Assembly (NCBI GenBank): GCA_900556535.1
Contig: USPI01000041.1
Coordinates: 1-9,626 of the forward strand
Reading direction: 5' to 3'
Length of the DNA: 9,626 bases
Origin: an uncultured Eubacteriales bacterium
GTDB lineage: Bacteria > Bacillota > Clostridia > Oscillospirales > Oscillospiraceae
In this document: piece after piece, positions 1-9,230 of the stretch
How positions within the stretch are numbered: the first letter of the stretch is position 1
Layout of the letters: the number at the start of each line of letters is the position of its first letter
Notes under the pieces: generated by a model
Seen by the model: only the letters and a program-made list of their open reading frames with translations
Databases searched by the model: none
Told to the model about the DNA's origin: nothing
Translations under genes and position numbers: made by a program

Positions 1-838
1 GAATGTGTTTATCGGAGTTCCGTCGCACTTTGAATACCTGATAAAAAGCCCAAGGCTTAAGAGCATGGATCTTTCCTTTATTAAGGTCTGCGGAATGGGC
101 GGCGATTCGCTCAATCCCGAGCTGGAGGTCGAGCTGGACAAGTTCCTTAAAAGTCACGGAGCGCTGTCGGAGGTTTATAAGGGTTACGGTATGACCGAAA
201 TGTCCTCGGCCGCGGCATCTCTTTCGTACTTGACAGGGGGAAAAGCAGGCAGCGTCGGCGTGCCTTTTCAGCTTAATAATGCTTCCGTATTTGTGCCGGG
301 CACGGATGAGGAATTAAAGTACGGAGAAGAGGGTGAGATCTGCTTCAGCGGCCCCGGCATGATGCTCGGATATTATAACAACGACGCCGAAACTCAAAGG
401 GTGCTCCTTCGCCATTCCGACGGCACCGTATGGGCGCATACTCAGGATATCGGCTGTATGGACGAGGAAGGCTTCATCTACTTCAAGGGGAGGATCAAGC
501 GAATGATCGTCCGTCCCGATGGGCATAACGTGTGGCCGCTTGCTATCGAGAACGTCGTGGCAGCGCATCCCGCGGTAAAGGACTGCGCGGTAGTCGGGCT
601 GCCCAACCGCAAGGGAAAGGACGGCAGGATACCGACGGCGTTTGTCGTGCTAGGTGATAATTATTCCGAGGCGGCTGCCGAAGAAGAGCTAAGGGCGCTG
701 TGCCTCAAGGAACTGCCGGAAAGAGACGCTCCGCTGCTGTATTACTTCGTTGAGAAAATTCCGCTTACCTCCGTCGGGAAGGTCGATTACAGGCAATTGG
801 AAACAGGCACATGGGAGAATAAGGACTATTCCCTCTGA
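1..838 (+). CDS. AMP-forming acyl-CoA synthetase/ligase-like enzyme, C-terminal part (5' partial)
   Basis: Adenylate-forming (ANL superfamily) enzyme that would activate a carboxylic acid as acyl-AMP, usually followed by transfer to CoA or a carrier. The reading frame is open to the left edge (codon AAT at 2-4 precedes the GTG at 5), so that GTG is probably internal and the N-terminal domain with its Ser/Thr/Gly-rich ATP loop is outside the window. Numbering from that GTG, I see the YGMTE motif (61-65), GEICFSGPGMMLGYY (110-124), a HTQD variant of the usual TGD motif (145-148), the hinge GRIKRMI (162-168) and the catalytic lysine of the C-terminal lid in PLTSVGK (K259). The lid domain is complete and ends at TGA 836-838. 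The substrate is unknown; the hinge form GRIKRMIVRPDGHNV resembles one found in clostridial ligases of unassigned substrate. It converges on the ATPase operon and is probably unrelated in function. Confidence 0.88.
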   Translation, partial: NVFIGVPSHFEYLIKSPRLKSMDLSFIKVCGMGGDSLNPELEVELDKFLKSHGALSEVYKGYGMTEMSSAAASLSYLTGGKAGSVGVPFQLNNASVFVPGTDEELKYGEEGEICFSGPGMMLGYYNNDAETQRVLLRHSDGTVWAHTQDIGCMDEEGFIYFKGRIKRMIVRPDGHNVWPLAIENVVAAHPAVKDCAVVGLPNRKGKDGRIPTAFVVLGDNYSEAAAEEELRALCLKELPERDAPLLYYFVEKIPLTSVGKVDYRQLETGTWENKDYSL

Positions 839-845
839 TGAGCAG

Positions 846-882
846 AAAAAACGGGAGCGCAGGCTTATTTGCCCGTGCTCCC
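846..882 (-). terminator. Rho-independent terminator of the V-type ATPase operon
   Basis: Bases 853-864 and 871-882 form a 12-pair stem with six outer GC-rich pairs, one mismatch and one wobble, closed by a 6-nt loop. Read on the - strand, the stem is followed after one base by six Ts (complement of 846-851). It lies about 87 nt after the subunit D stop. On the + strand the same hairpin has no T-run, so it should act only on operon transcripts. Confidence 0.8.
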
Positions 883-897
883 CATGGGTGAAAACCG

Positions 898-942
898 CAA
901 GCCCGGGCGCGAATATGCGTCCGGGCTTGTAATACTTTTTTT
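898..942 (+). terminator. Rho-independent terminator of the acyl-CoA synthetase-like gene
   Basis: Bases 898-911 pair with 916-929. Nine perfect pairs are followed by five more that include two G-U wobbles, around the tetraloop AATA. A run of seven Ts (936-942) follows on the + strand after a 6-nt gap, with another five Ts at 946-950. The gap before the T-run makes it slightly non-ideal. On the - strand the hairpin lacks a following T-run, so it would only be transcribed through there. Confidence 0.7.
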
Positions 943-968
943 GAGTTTTTCGCGTGAGAATGCCGCAC

Positions 969-1619
969 TTATTTAAAATCGTGCGCGTTTTGCAGTACCA
1001 TTTCCTTTACCTTGAGCAGGCGTACCTTGGTGGAGTTTTCGTTTTCCTCAAGCTTCATGGAAATGTATTTTATATTGCTCTCAAGCTCGGGTATCATGAC
1101 GTATTCAAGGGCGTTTACGCGGCGGCGCGTGCGCTCTATCTCCTCCGCCAGAAGCTGCATGGTCTTTTCGACCTGTGCAAGCTCGAGCATATCCTCAAAG
1201 ACCTTCGCAAGAGCAGCCAGCGCATCGTCGAGCTCGCCCGAGGTCTGCGCGAAGCCGTAGGGATATATTTCCGACGGATCGTTATTGCGCGTGTGGAAGG
1301 AATACTCCGGCACGTTGACGCTCATGATGTTTTTAAACTGCATCTCGAGCTCAACGCTCTGGCGCGGATACAAAAGCGCCTGCTGGAGCATCTCGGTGCT
1401 CATGATGGAGCTTGCCACCTGGAGCGCCGAATACGCCTCCGTCAGTCCCGCCTCAACGCGCTCACGAAGCTCCTTGTTGCGCCTTACGATGTCCATGAAC
1501 TGGCGCATCAGCTCATCGCGCTTGTCTTTCATGAGCTTGTGACCGCGGCGGGCGGTCTTGAGCCTGCCCTTGAGCTGCTTGAGCATCATTCTCGTAGGGG
1601 TTATCGTGGTGCTTGCCAT
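969..1619 (-). CDS. ntpD: V-type ATPase subunit D (central rotor shaft)
   Basis: Subunit D is the long coiled-coil axle that rotates inside the A3B3 head and, with subunit F, carries torque to the membrane ring through subunit C. The 216-aa product has the family's usual length and build: a basic N-terminal helix (about 8-75, starting TPTRMMLKQLKGRL), a less regular middle (about 95-125) and a C-terminal helix holding the conserved RRVNALEYVMIPEL (166-179). The ATG at 1617-1619 is 12 nt downstream of the subunit B stop, and its ribosome site (a G-run after the B stop codon) overlaps that stop, implying coupling. It is the last gene of the operon and is followed by the terminator region. There is no sign of the ntpH or ntpJ genes that follow ntpD in E. 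hirae. Confidence 0.96.
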   Translation of the reverse strand: MASTTITPTRMMLKQLKGRLKTARRGHKLMKDKRDELMRQFMDIVRRNKELRERVEAGLTEAYSALQVASSIMSTEMLQQALLYPRQSVELEMQFKNIMSVNVPEYSFHTRNNDPSEIYPYGFAQTSGELDDALAALAKVFEDMLELAQVEKTMQLLAEEIERTRRRVNALEYVMIPELESNIKYISMKLEENENSTKVRLLKVKEMVLQNAHDFK

Positions 1620-1631
1620 AAAGACGCCCCC

Positions 1632-2999
1632 TTACTTCATGTATTTCTCGATCATCTCGGGCTTTACGCGCTTGAGCTCGGCTCGCGGCAGTATGCTCAG
1701 GAGCTTCCAGCCGATGTCAAGCGTCTCCTCGATGCTGCGGTTGGTATTGTTGCCCTGATTGACGTAGGTTTTCTCGAACTCGTCGGCGAACTCGGCAAAC
1801 AGCTTGTCGTCGTCGGAAAGCGCCGCCTCGCCGAGGATGGTCATGAGCTCCTTGGCGTCCTTGCCGCGCGAATACGCAGCGAAGAGCTGGTTCATCGTGC
1901 CGGCATGGTCCTCGCGGGTCTTGCCCTCGCCGATGCCCTTATCCTTGAGTCGGCTCAGCGACGGGAGAACGTCCACGGGAGGGATGATGCCCTTGCGGAA
2001 GAGGTCGCGGCTGAGGATGATCTGACCCTCGGTGATGTAGCCGGTAAGGTCGGGGATGGGGTGGGTCTTGTCGTCCTCGGGCATGGTCAGGATGGGGATC
2101 ATGGTGATGGAGCCCTTGCAGCCTATTCTGCGTCCCGCGCGCTCATACATGGTGGCGAGGTCCGTGTACAGATAGCCGGGGTAGCCGCGGCGTCCGGGGA
2201 CCTCCTTCTTTGCTGCGGAGACCTCACGCAGCGCCTCGGCGTAGTTGGTGATGTCCGTTATGATGACGAGAACGTGCATATCCTTCTCAAACGCAAGGTA
2301 CTCCGCCGCCGTGAGCGCCATTCGCGGAGTTGCGATACGCTCGACCGCGGGGTCGTTGGCGAGGTTTGAGAATACGACCGTTCTGTCGATTGCGCCGGTG
2401 CGCTTAAAGTCGTTTATGAAATACTCGGACTCCTCGAAGGTGATGCCGACCGCCGCAAAGACGACCGCGAAGTTCTCGCCGTCGCCGAGAACGCGGGCCT
2501 GACGCGCTATCTGCGCCGCAAGTGCCGCGTGGGGCAGACCGGAGGCCGAGAATATGGGCAGCTTCTGACCGCGAACGAGGGTGTTGAGCCCGTCGATGGT
2601 GGAAACGCCGGTCTGGATAAACTCCGCGGGGTAAGCGCGCGCCGCGGGGTTCATGGGCATACCGTTAATGTCGCGGTGAGCCTCCGCGAGAAGCTCGGGG
2701 CCGCCGTCTATGGGCTGACCCATGCCGTTGAATACGCGGCCGAGCATATCCTCGGAGACCGCAAGCTCAAGCGGGTGACCGAGGAATCTGACCTTGGTCT
2801 GGGCAAGGTTAATGCCCTGCGCGGAGTCAAAAAGCTGGACTACCGCTCTGTCGCCCTCGACCTCGAGCACCTTGCCGCGGCGTACCTCGCCGTCGGGAAG
2901 CTCAATTTCGCACAGCTCGTCATAGGTGACGCCCTCGACCTGCTCGACGATCATCAGCGGGTTTGCTATCTGTCGTATGGTCTTATAATCCTTGATCAT
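1632..2999 (-). CDS. ntpB: V-type ATPase subunit B (non-catalytic head subunit)
   Basis: Three copies alternate with three A subunits to form the cytoplasmic hexameric head, each B contributing to the nucleotide site at the A/B interface. The 455-aa length is typical. Where a catalytic subunit would have its P-loop there is [10 protein letters not shown] (151-160), the degenerate form expected of non-catalytic B. The arginine finger is present in [12 protein letters not shown] (R350), and [21 protein letters not shown] (270-290) is the conserved neighbour motif. The start codon overlaps the subunit A stop by 4 nt (ATGA, 2996-2999). A perfect AGGAGGTG ribosome site (complement of 3007-3014) lies inside the end of the A gene, 7 nt from the ATG. 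That arrangement suits equal A and B production. Confidence 0.97.
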   Translation of the reverse strand: MIKDYKTIRQIANPLMIVEQVEGVTYDELCEIELPDGEVRRGKVLEVEGDRAVVQLFDSAQGINLAQTKVRFLGHPLELAVSEDMLGRVFNGMGQPIDGGPELLAEAHRDINGMPMNPAARAYPAEFIQTGVSTIDGLNTLVRGQKLPIFSASGLPHAALAAQIARQARVLGDGENFAVVFAAVGITFEESEYFINDFKRTGAIDRTVVFSNLANDPAVERIATPRMALTAAEYLAFEKDMHVLVIITDITNYAEALREVSAAKKEVPGRRGYPGYLYTDLATMYERAGRRIGCKGSITMIPILTMPEDDKTHPIPDLTGYITEGQIILSRDLFRKGIIPPVDVLPSLSRLKDKGIGEGKTREDHAGTMNQLFAAYSRGKDAKELMTILGEAALSDDDKLFAEFADEFEKTYVNQGNNTNRSIEETLDIGWKLLSILPRAELKRVKPEMIEKYMK

Positions 3000-4765
3000 G
3001 CGTTCTCACCTCCTGCAATGGCTTCCTCGATCTCGCGGCGCATATCCGCAACGATCGAGGCGTACTCCTGCTTGTATGCATCGGGCGCGACCATCTTCGC
3101 ACGGCCGATGCGCTCCTTGGCGCCGATGGAGAACAGCGCCTTCATATCCGCGCCCTTCTTGAGCGCGTCGCGGCCGAGAGAGTCGAAGGTGAGTATCATC
3201 TTCATAAGCTCAAACTGCTTGTCGTAGGAGGAGTAAGCGTCCTCATCGACGAAGGCGTTCTGCTGCAGGAAGTCCTCGCGCAGCATTTTCGCGGTCTCCA
3301 TCGTGAGTCTGTCGGCGGGGCTGAGCGCGTCCTGACCGACGAGGCGGACGATCTCCTGAAGCTCGTTTTCCTCCTGAAGAATGTGCATCGCCTTGTCGCG
3401 GTTTAACATATACTCCGCGCCGAACTGCTCGCTGTACCACGGTGCAAGAGTGTCAACATACAGAGAGTACGAGGTCAGCCAGTTGATGGCGGGGAAGTGG
3501 CGCGCATACGCAAGCGACGAGTCGAGCGCCCAGAAGACCTTGACTATGCGCATCGTCGCCTGGGAAACAGGCTCGGATATATCGCCGCCCGGAGGCGAAA
3601 CTGCGCCGATGGCGGTGACGGAGCCCTGTCTCTCGTCGGAGCCGAGGCACTTGACGACGCCCGCGCGCTCGTAAAACTGTGCGATACGGGAGGCAAGGTA
3701 GGCGGGGTAGCCCTCTTCGCCGGGCATCTCCTCAAGTCGGCCGGACATCTCGCGCAGAGCCTCTGCCCAGCGGGAGGTGGAGTCGGCAAGGACTGCCACG
3801 TCATAGCCCATGTCGCGGAAATACTCGGCAATGGTGATGCCCGTATATATGGACGCCTCACGCGCCGCAACGGGCATATCGGAGGTGTTTGCTATAAGGA
3901 CCGTTCTCTTCATGAGGGGCTCGCCGTTTCTGGGGTCGGTCAGCTCCGGGAACTCCATGAGAACGTCGGTCATCTCGTTGCCGCGCTCGCCGCAGCCGAT
4001 GTAGATGACAATGTCAACGTCCGACCACTTTGCAAGCTGGTGCTGAACGACGGTCTTGCCCGAGCCGAAGGGGCCGGGGACTGCCGCCGTGCCGCCCTTG
4101 GCGATGGGGAAAAGAGTGTCGATTATTCTCTGTCCGGAGTTCATCGGGCGCGTGGGCATACTCTTGGATGCATAGGGGCGGCTTATGCGCACGGGCCACT
4201 TCTGCATCATGCTCAGCTCGTGGCGCTTGCCGTCGATGCTCTCGAGCACCGCGACCGTCTCCGTGACGGTGAAGCTGCCGGATTTTATCGAAACGAGCCT
4301 GCCGCTCATTTTGGGAGGCACCATTATCTTGTGCAAAATGGCGCTGGTCTCCTGCACGGTGCCGATAACGTCGCCGCCGCGCAGCTCGTCGCCCTCGTGG
4401 GCAACGGGGACAAACTCCCACTTCTTCGTGCGGTTGAGCGCCGGAACGTCGGTGCCGCGGCTTATGGTGGCGCCGGTGAGCTCACGAATTTCCGGCAGGG
4501 GACGCTGGATACCGTCATAGATATTCTCAAGCATGCCCGGTCCGAGCTCGACGGACATCGGCATGCCCGTGCTCTCGACCTGCGCGCCCGGTCCGAGTCC
4601 GGAGGTCTCCTCGTAGACCTGTATCGAGGCGCTGTCGCCCGTCATGTAAAGTATCTCGCCTATAAGTCTTTGGGGCCCGACGCGCACAACGTCGGAAACG
4701 TTCGCGTCGCCCAGTCCCTCGGCCACGACAAGCGGGCCTGAGACCTTCATAATAGTTCCGCTCAT
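2996..4765 (-). CDS. ntpA: V-type ATPase subunit A (catalytic head subunit)
   Basis: Catalytic subunit that hydrolyses, or forms, ATP in the A3B3 head. The 589-aa product is full length. After the N-terminal beta-barrel and the long V/A-type non-homologous insert, it has the P-loop GPFGSGKT (231-238; K237), the catalytic glutamate in GERGNEM (E260), the Walker B region with [13 protein letters not shown] (327-339) and [19 protein letters not shown] (351-369). The C-terminal helical domain runs to 589. The P-loop has serine where eukaryotic V-ATPase A subunits carry the redox-sensitive cysteine, as expected in bacteria. The ATG at 4763-4765 has an AGAAAGGT ribosome site 6 nt upstream, in the 17-nt gap after subunit F. 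Its stop overlaps the B start. All catalytic residues I can check are intact. Confidence 0.98.
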   Translation of the reverse strand: MSGTIMKVSGPLVVAEGLGDANVSDVVRVGPQRLIGEILYMTGDSASIQVYEETSGLGPGAQVESTGMPMSVELGPGMLENIYDGIQRPLPEIRELTGATISRGTDVPALNRTKKWEFVPVAHEGDELRGGDVIGTVQETSAILHKIMVPPKMSGRLVSIKSGSFTVTETVAVLESIDGKRHELSMMQKWPVRISRPYASKSMPTRPMNSGQRIIDTLFPIAKGGTAAVPGPFGSGKTVVQHQLAKWSDVDIVIYIGCGERGNEMTDVLMEFPELTDPRNGEPLMKRTVLIANTSDMPVAAREASIYTGITIAEYFRDMGYDVAVLADSTSRWAEALREMSGRLEEMPGEEGYPAYLASRIAQFYERAGVVKCLGSDERQGSVTAIGAVSPPGGDISEPVSQATMRIVKVFWALDSSLAYARHFPAINWLTSYSLYVDTLAPWYSEQFGAEYMLNRDKAMHILQEENELQEIVRLVGQDALSPADRLTMETAKMLREDFLQQNAFVDEDAYSSYDKQFELMKMILTFDSLGRDALKKGADMKALFSIGAKERIGRAKMVAPDAYKQEYASIVADMRREIEEAIAGGENA

Positions 4766-4782
4766 ACAGATACCTTTCTTTC

Positions 4783-5106
4783 TTAATTATTCTCAAGGAT
4801 GTTCGTGCCGATGGCACGCTCCACTGCGGCATTGAGGGCGGAAAGCCCCATGCCCAGACTGCCTTCTCTGCCGGGGATGAGTATTATCGCCGGAGTGACG
4901 CTGTCTTTGAATTTTTCTATCTGGCTCATGATGCCGGCGGCGATATCCTCTTCAATGTAGATTATCGCAACGTCCTCGCGCTCGTGAGTCAGCTCGCGCA
5001 AAACCGTTTTTGCCTCGGCGCTGTCGGTGACGGGATATGCCTCCAGTCCGAGCGCCGTAAAGCCCATGACGGTCTCGCGCCGTCCTATGACCGCAATTTT
5101 AAGCAT
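4783..5106 (-). CDS. ntpG: V-type ATPase subunit F (rotor stalk; NtpG)
   Basis: A small Rossmann-like subunit that binds the middle of the D axle to form the DF rotor. The 107-aa product begins [20 protein letters not shown], the conserved N-terminal beta strand and glycine motif, has the central [10 protein letters not shown] strand, and ends with a helix of the type [15 protein letters not shown] chose the ATG at 5104-5106 because it matches the family's start. The frame stays open further upstream, and a GTG at 5113-5115, closer to a purine-rich AAAGG, would add only three residues. The start lies within the end of subunit C (8-nt overlap, 5099-5106) and lacks a strong ribosome site at normal distance, so translation is probably coupled to C. 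Confidence 0.92.
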   Translation of the reverse strand: MLKIAVIGRRETVMGFTALGLEAYPVTDSAEAKTVLRELTHEREDVAIIYIEEDIAAGIMSQIEKFKDSVTPAIILIPGREGSLGMGLSALNAAVERAIGTNILENN

Positions 5107-6103
5107 ACAGATCACGCAGCCTTTCCCGTATCTTTTCCTTCGGCAGCCCCGCAAGAAGTCCCGTGAGTATCATTCTCAGCGCCGTGACCTCGCCCTCGAC
5201 TGCGGCAAGATACGCTATAACAGGTGCCTCACCGTAGGACACGAGCCTTGCGCGGGTCAGATACGCCGTGACCGCGTTGTCGCAGGCAAGCTCGAACTCC
5301 GTCATCGTGCCGCCCTTAGAGGCAGCCGCGCCCTTCGCAGCGGCGTCGGCAAGCTGCGAATTTGCATACATCGCGGCGAGCGTGTCCGCCGAGCCGAAGG
5401 CAGCGAGGATGCGTCCGCAATCGACTCCGCCGTCGGATATGAGCGCCGTTTTGAGGAAGTCCGAATCCTTGCCCATGCGCATGGTGCGCACCGCGCTTCT
5501 GAGGTTTGCCGCGTCGATGAGTATCTGCGCATAGCCGCGCAGGAAGCTGCTGCCGAGCTTATCCGCCGCCGTGTGCAGCTCCGCGAAATACGCCCTGTCG
5601 AGGATGAAATCGGCAAGCTGCGGGTTCTTCGTTCTTGCCAGCACGCTCTTGGCCTCGACCATCGCGTCGGCAAGCAGAGTCGGAAGTCCGGCGAGCTTTT
5701 CCTCGACGAAGCAGCGCTTGAGCTCCTCCGGAGAAATTCGACCCGAGCCGCTCATGAGGTCGGCTCTGTCGATGCCCTCGGCCTCGCTTTTTATGATTAT
5801 CTTCGCGTTGTGGTAATCATAGCGCATACGGAATACCGCGACGGGCTCGGGGTCGGGCGACATTCTCGCAAGCTCGGAGAATATCTCCGCGCGGCGCTCT
5901 GCCAGCGCGCTCTCGATCTCGGAGGCCGAGCAGCCGGACAGATCCTTGTAGCCGCTATCGGTGAGCATTTTCGCCGCTTCCTCGAAGCTCGGCGCGTCTA
6001 TCATGCGCTCTGCGCCGTCGCGGGTGAGCATTTTCGCCTCCCTTGCGCGCAGCATCGCCGAAAGATACAGATATTTTTCTCTGACGCACTTTTTATTTGA
6101 CAA
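5099..6103 (-). CDS. ntpC: V-type ATPase subunit C (rotor-to-ring connector; eukaryotic d homologue)
   Basis: A funnel-shaped helical protein that sits on the K-ring and grips the D/F axle; it is homologous to eukaryotic subunit d. The 334-aa length is typical. Characteristic stretches are YLYLSAMLRAREAKML (11-26), RYDYHNAK (94-101), YAQILIDAANLRSAVR (191-206) and the C-terminal YGEAPVIAYLAAVEGE (290-305) followed by IRERLRDLY. The start is an unusual TTG at 6101-6103, supported by a GGGAGG ribosome site 7 nt upstream and by the right distance to the conserved YLYLSAMLRA stretch. No in-frame ATG exists near it. It follows E by 39 nt and overlaps F by 8 nt. Confidence 0.94.
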   Translation of the reverse strand: MSNKKCVREKYLYLSAMLRAREAKMLTRDGAERMIDAPSFEEAAKMLTDSGYKDLSGCSASEIESALAERRAEIFSELARMSPDPEPVAVFRMRYDYHNAKIIIKSEAEGIDRADLMSGSGRISPEELKRCFVEEKLAGLPTLLADAMVEAKSVLARTKNPQLADFILDRAYFAELHTAADKLGSSFLRGYAQILIDAANLRSAVRTMRMGKDSDFLKTALISDGGVDCGRILAAFGSADTLAAMYANSQLADAAAKGAAASKGGTMTEFELACDNAVTAYLTRARLVSYGEAPVIAYLAAVEGEVTALRMILTGLLAGLPKEKIRERLRDLYA

Positions 6104-6118
6104 TTCATTCCCTCCCTT
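6104..6118 (-). promoter_or_regulatory. Ribosome binding site that decides the TTG start of subunit C
   Basis: Read on the - strand, AAGGGAGGG (complement of 6110-6118) is followed by a 6-nt spacer and then TTG. An out-of-frame ATG (6106-6108) lies only 1-2 nt after the purine run, too close for efficient initiation, and its frame encodes no recognisable subunit C sequence. The TTG is therefore the best start. Confidence 0.7.
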
Positions 6119-6131
6119 TTCGGGATATGTA

Positions 6132-6143
6132 ACGCCGCGGCGT
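6132..6143. repeat. 12-bp perfect palindrome at the E-C junction
   Basis: ACGCCGCGGCGT is identical to its reverse complement and begins in the last base of the subunit E stop codon. As RNA it could form only a 4-bp stem with a 4-nt loop, so a structural role is weak. It may be chance in GC-rich DNA. Confidence 0.35.
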
Positions 6144-6742
6144 CATTCGAACAGCACCTGCGCGACCTCCGTTGCCAGCGCGTTGCGCTGCTGGCGCACG
6201 AGAGCGTCGATGCTGCAATTGGTCTCGATGCCGCCGAAGCGGACGATGACGCCGCCGGAGATATCCGCCGTGTCCTCGCTCAGGGTGAGCTTTCCGAGCT
6301 TACCCGCGGCAGCGAGCTTTTCGTTTGCCGTTTTGCACACGGCCTTGCCGAGCTCGGCCTTGTCGCTTGCATTGAGAACGAGCTCCTCCGTGCCGTTTTC
6401 GGACGCCTCGGAGGCCATGCGCGCAAGAAACTCGGCATACTGCTCGCGCGGCAGCTCCGCGATATACTCCTTTGCCGCCTCGAACGCCGCCTCGACCATT
6501 TCCTGCTTGAGCGCGAGCACGCTCTTTTTCGCCTCCATATCGGCGATGCGGCGGCTGCCGCTGAGGATATCCTCACATTCGGCCTCGCCCTGACGCAGGA
6601 GCTTTTCGTGCTCTTCGAGCGCCAGCTTAAAGCTCTCGGCGCGGATGCTTTCGGCCTCGGAGGATGCCTCGTCTATTATCCTTTTTGCCTCGGCGTCGCC
6701 GTCGGCTTGGATATGTGCGATTATTTTTTCAGTGCCTTTCAT
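6143..6742 (-). CDS. ntpE: V-type ATPase subunit E (peripheral stalk)
   Basis: Half of the peripheral stalk: it pairs with the H-like subunit in a long coiled coil and caps the head through its C-terminal domain, holding the head against rotation. The 199-aa product has a charged, alanine- and glutamate-rich helix over about residues 1-95, then a compact mixed domain. That domain ends with GGVIVRFGGIETNCS (163-177) and a final helix LVRQQRNALATEVAQVLF, the usual family ending. The ATG at 6740-6742 has a purine-rich GGCAGGG upstream. It follows subunit K after 33 nt of AT-rich spacer. Helix composition alone would be ambiguous; the C-terminal motif and operon position make the call firm. Confidence 0.94.
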   Translation of the reverse strand: MKGTEKIIAHIQADGDAEAKRIIDEASSEAESIRAESFKLALEEHEKLLRQGEAECEDILSGSRRIADMEAKKSVLALKQEMVEAAFEAAKEYIAELPREQYAEFLARMASEASENGTEELVLNASDKAELGKAVCKTANEKLAAAGKLGKLTLSEDTADISGGVIVRFGGIETNCSIDALVRQQRNALATEVAQVLFE

Positions 6743-6775
6743 AGTAAAGCCCTGCCTTTATTTATTTTTTCTTCA

Positions 6776-7270
<495 letters not shown>

Positions 7271-7274
7271 CTAT

Positions 7275-9230
7275 TTATTCCGAAATATCATAGTATTTTG
7301 TACTTACTTCAAGGGGCTTGAACGCCCTGCCGCCGTCCTTGTAGAACTTGCCGAAATACTCAAGGCACTGAAGTCGCAGATCGTGGACGTAGCAGCCCAA
7401 GAGGTTCAGGGCGAAGTTCAGGGCGTGGCCTGCCAGAAACACGGGGATGAACAGCCACAGGGTGTTGGCGATGCCGCCTATGGTGTTGAAGACCGTTGCG
7501 ATAACGCTGCCGGCGAGCATGAGCGCCATTATTCGAGAGTAGGAAAGAATATCTCCGAACCAGCCGGTAACGCTGTTATATATGGTGGAGAATATGCTCA
7601 CTATCGCGCCGCCTATGCTCTTTGAGCCGCGCATACCGCCGTACAGGAGCATCAGGCAGCCGATGACGAGAACGACCGGTACGCCGTTTATGCTGCCGAC
7701 CTTGAGCGCCAGCAAAATTGCGCCTATGAGGATGACCCACAGCGAGCCCTCCTCCCACACGGCGTCGGCGATCTGTCCGCGCTTTACCTTCTGCACGACG
7801 TTTATCACCATGCCCGTGTTCAGATGCACAAGTCCGAGCGCCATCGCGCCTATGAGCACCTCCATGCTGTTGGTCATGGGGCTGAACAAATACCACAATT
7901 CGCCCCAGCCGTCGGGCTTGCCGAGGATCTTTCCGACCTGCGCTATCGCGTCGCCGAAAAAGCCGCCGGTGAGTATGCCCATTATAAAGGTCGAGATGCC
8001 GCAGTAGAAAAGAAGCTGGCAGAAGCTCAGCGAGCCCTTGCGGGGCTTTATCTTTTTCATTGCGATGACGGCTGCGAGTATCATAATTATGCCGTAGCCC
8101 ATGTCCGCCATCATCAGTCCGTAAAACAGGATGAAAAACGGAGCCATCAGGGGGTTGGGGTCAACGCCGTCGTAAGCGGGCAGACTGTACATGTTGGTGA
8201 CCATGTTAAGAGCGTTGGTCACGTTGTTGTTGCGAAGCTGCACGGGCACCTCGGGGTACTCCTCCGGCAGGGGGTCGGTGAGCTCCCATGCGCAGTTAAA
8301 CTCCGCAAGGCACTTTTCCAGCTCCGGCACCTTTCTTGCCAGCACCCAGCCCTGAAGCGCGACCGTGCTCTCCATTCCGAAGAGCCGGCTCTCTGCCTCG
8401 GCATAGCCCGAGCGCGTTTCCATTCTGTCGGCGCACAGCTTTAATTCGCTTCGCATATCCGACATCGCGCAAACCTCGTCGATAAGCTCCGCCTGCTGCC
8501 TTACAAGCTCCTTGCGCTCGGCAAGAAGTCTGTCGGTGTTCTCTCTCGCCGTGCCCTCGCAGCCTGCAAACGATGCAGCGGAGAAGTTGTAGGCTCTTAA
8601 AACCTCGAGAGCCGCGTGAAGAGCCTCCTTAAAGCAGATGAGAACGACGTAGCGCTGAGTCTTGTCGGCAAATACCTCGACAAGCTCCGCCTCCTCGATC
8701 TCGTGCGCGAGAGCTTGCCGCGCCTCGGCCAGGGCAAGCGCCGATTGCGGCATCATGCCGAGCGTCACGGCGCAGCGTGCCGTTCCGCTGCCGTCGAGCG
8801 GGTAGTCAAGCTCAAGCCAGGGTCTCAGAGCATCGACAAAGCCGTCTATCCTCGCACACTCGGCCTTGATGCGCCGCACCGTTTCGTCAATGGTGTTTAT
8901 CCTGCGCGCAGACTCTATCGTGCGAGCGAGCGTCGTCTCGTCAAGTATCGTCTCGCAGTCCGTCTCCGGCTTTGCGGAGAGCAGCTTGCTCTTTACGGGC
9001 GAATACTTGTCAAGAAGCTCAACGGCCTGCACCAGGGTCGCAGTGTCTGCCCTGCATCGGGAGGTGTCGCTGCTTTCTCTTGCAAGACGCTCCCTCAGCT
9101 CGGGCGGAACACTGTCCAGCTCGGGCTCCGTCACCTCAACGCAGCCGAGCAGCATAAGCTGCTTCAGCAGCGCCTTTTTCTCCCCGCGAACAGCCAGAAG
9201 CCGAAGCTTTTTCATTTTTTCAATGGCCAT
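7275..9230 (-). CDS. ntpI: V-type ATPase subunit I (membrane stator; eukaryotic a homologue)
   Basis: The static membrane subunit that forms the ion half-channels beside the K-ring and anchors the peripheral stalks. The 651-aa protein has a soluble N-terminal half (about 1-355) with a globular start MAIEKMKKLRLLAV and long helical stretches, then a membrane half with about seven or eight hydrophobic segments. It carries the conserved DPNPLMAPFFILFYGLMMAD (357-376), the essential channel arginine in ILSYSRIMALMLAG (R566) and a second conserved arginine in HDLRLQCLEYFGKFY (R619). The ATG at 9228-9230 follows the H-like gene's TAA with no gap (TAAATG), and its ribosome site would have to lie within that gene. 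The K gene begins 16 nt downstream. Confidence 0.96.
   Translation of the reverse strand: MAIEKMKKLRLLAVRGEKKALLKQLMLLGCVEVTEPELDSVPPELRERLARESSDTSRCRADTATLVQAVELLDKYSPVKSKLLSAKPETDCETILDETTLARTIESARRINTIDETVRRIKAECARIDGFVDALRPWLELDYPLDGSGTARCAVTLGMMPQSALALAEARQALAHEIEEAELVEVFADKTQRYVVLICFKEALHAALEVLRAYNFSAASFAGCEGTARENTDRLLAERKELVRQQAELIDEVCAMSDMRSELKLCADRMETRSGYAEAESRLFGMESTVALQGWVLARKVPELEKCLAEFNCAWELTDPLPEEYPEVPVQLRNNNVTNALNMVTNMYSLPAYDGVDPNPLMAPFFILFYGLMMADMGYGIIMILAAVIAMKKIKPRKGSLSFCQLLFYCGISTFIMGILTGGFFGDAIAQVGKILGKPDGWGELWYLFSPMTNSMEVLIGAMALGLVHLNTGMVINVVQKVKRGQIADAVWEEGSLWVILIGAILLALKVGSINGVPVVLVIGCLMLLYGGMRGSKSIGGAIVSIFSTIYNSVTGWFGDILSYSRIMALMLAGSVIATVFNTIGGIANTLWLFIPVFLAGHALNFALNLLGCYVHDLRLQCLEYFGKFYKDGGRAFKPLEVSTKYYDISE

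Noticed and set aside
954..2369. A 471-codon open frame on the + strand opposite subunits D and B
   Set aside because: It lies fully antisense to two unmistakable ATPase genes, and its Leu/His/Arg/Ala-rich translation looks like the complement of GC-biased codons. It matches no family I recognise and has no reason to be expressed.
3497..4741. A 414-codon open frame on the + strand opposite subunit A
   Set aside because: It is a shadow of the subunit A codon pattern: GC-rich third positions suppress stops on the opposite strand. There is no recognisable domain.
5107..5154. A longer subunit F beginning at 5154
   Set aside because: The extra 16 residues are basic and cysteine-rich, overlap the C-terminal coding of subunit C and are absent from the family, which starts at the [12 protein letters not shown] strand.
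5027..6100. A 357-codon + strand frame opposite subunits F and C
   Set aside because: Same antisense shadow effect; low-complexity basic translation with no conserved motif.
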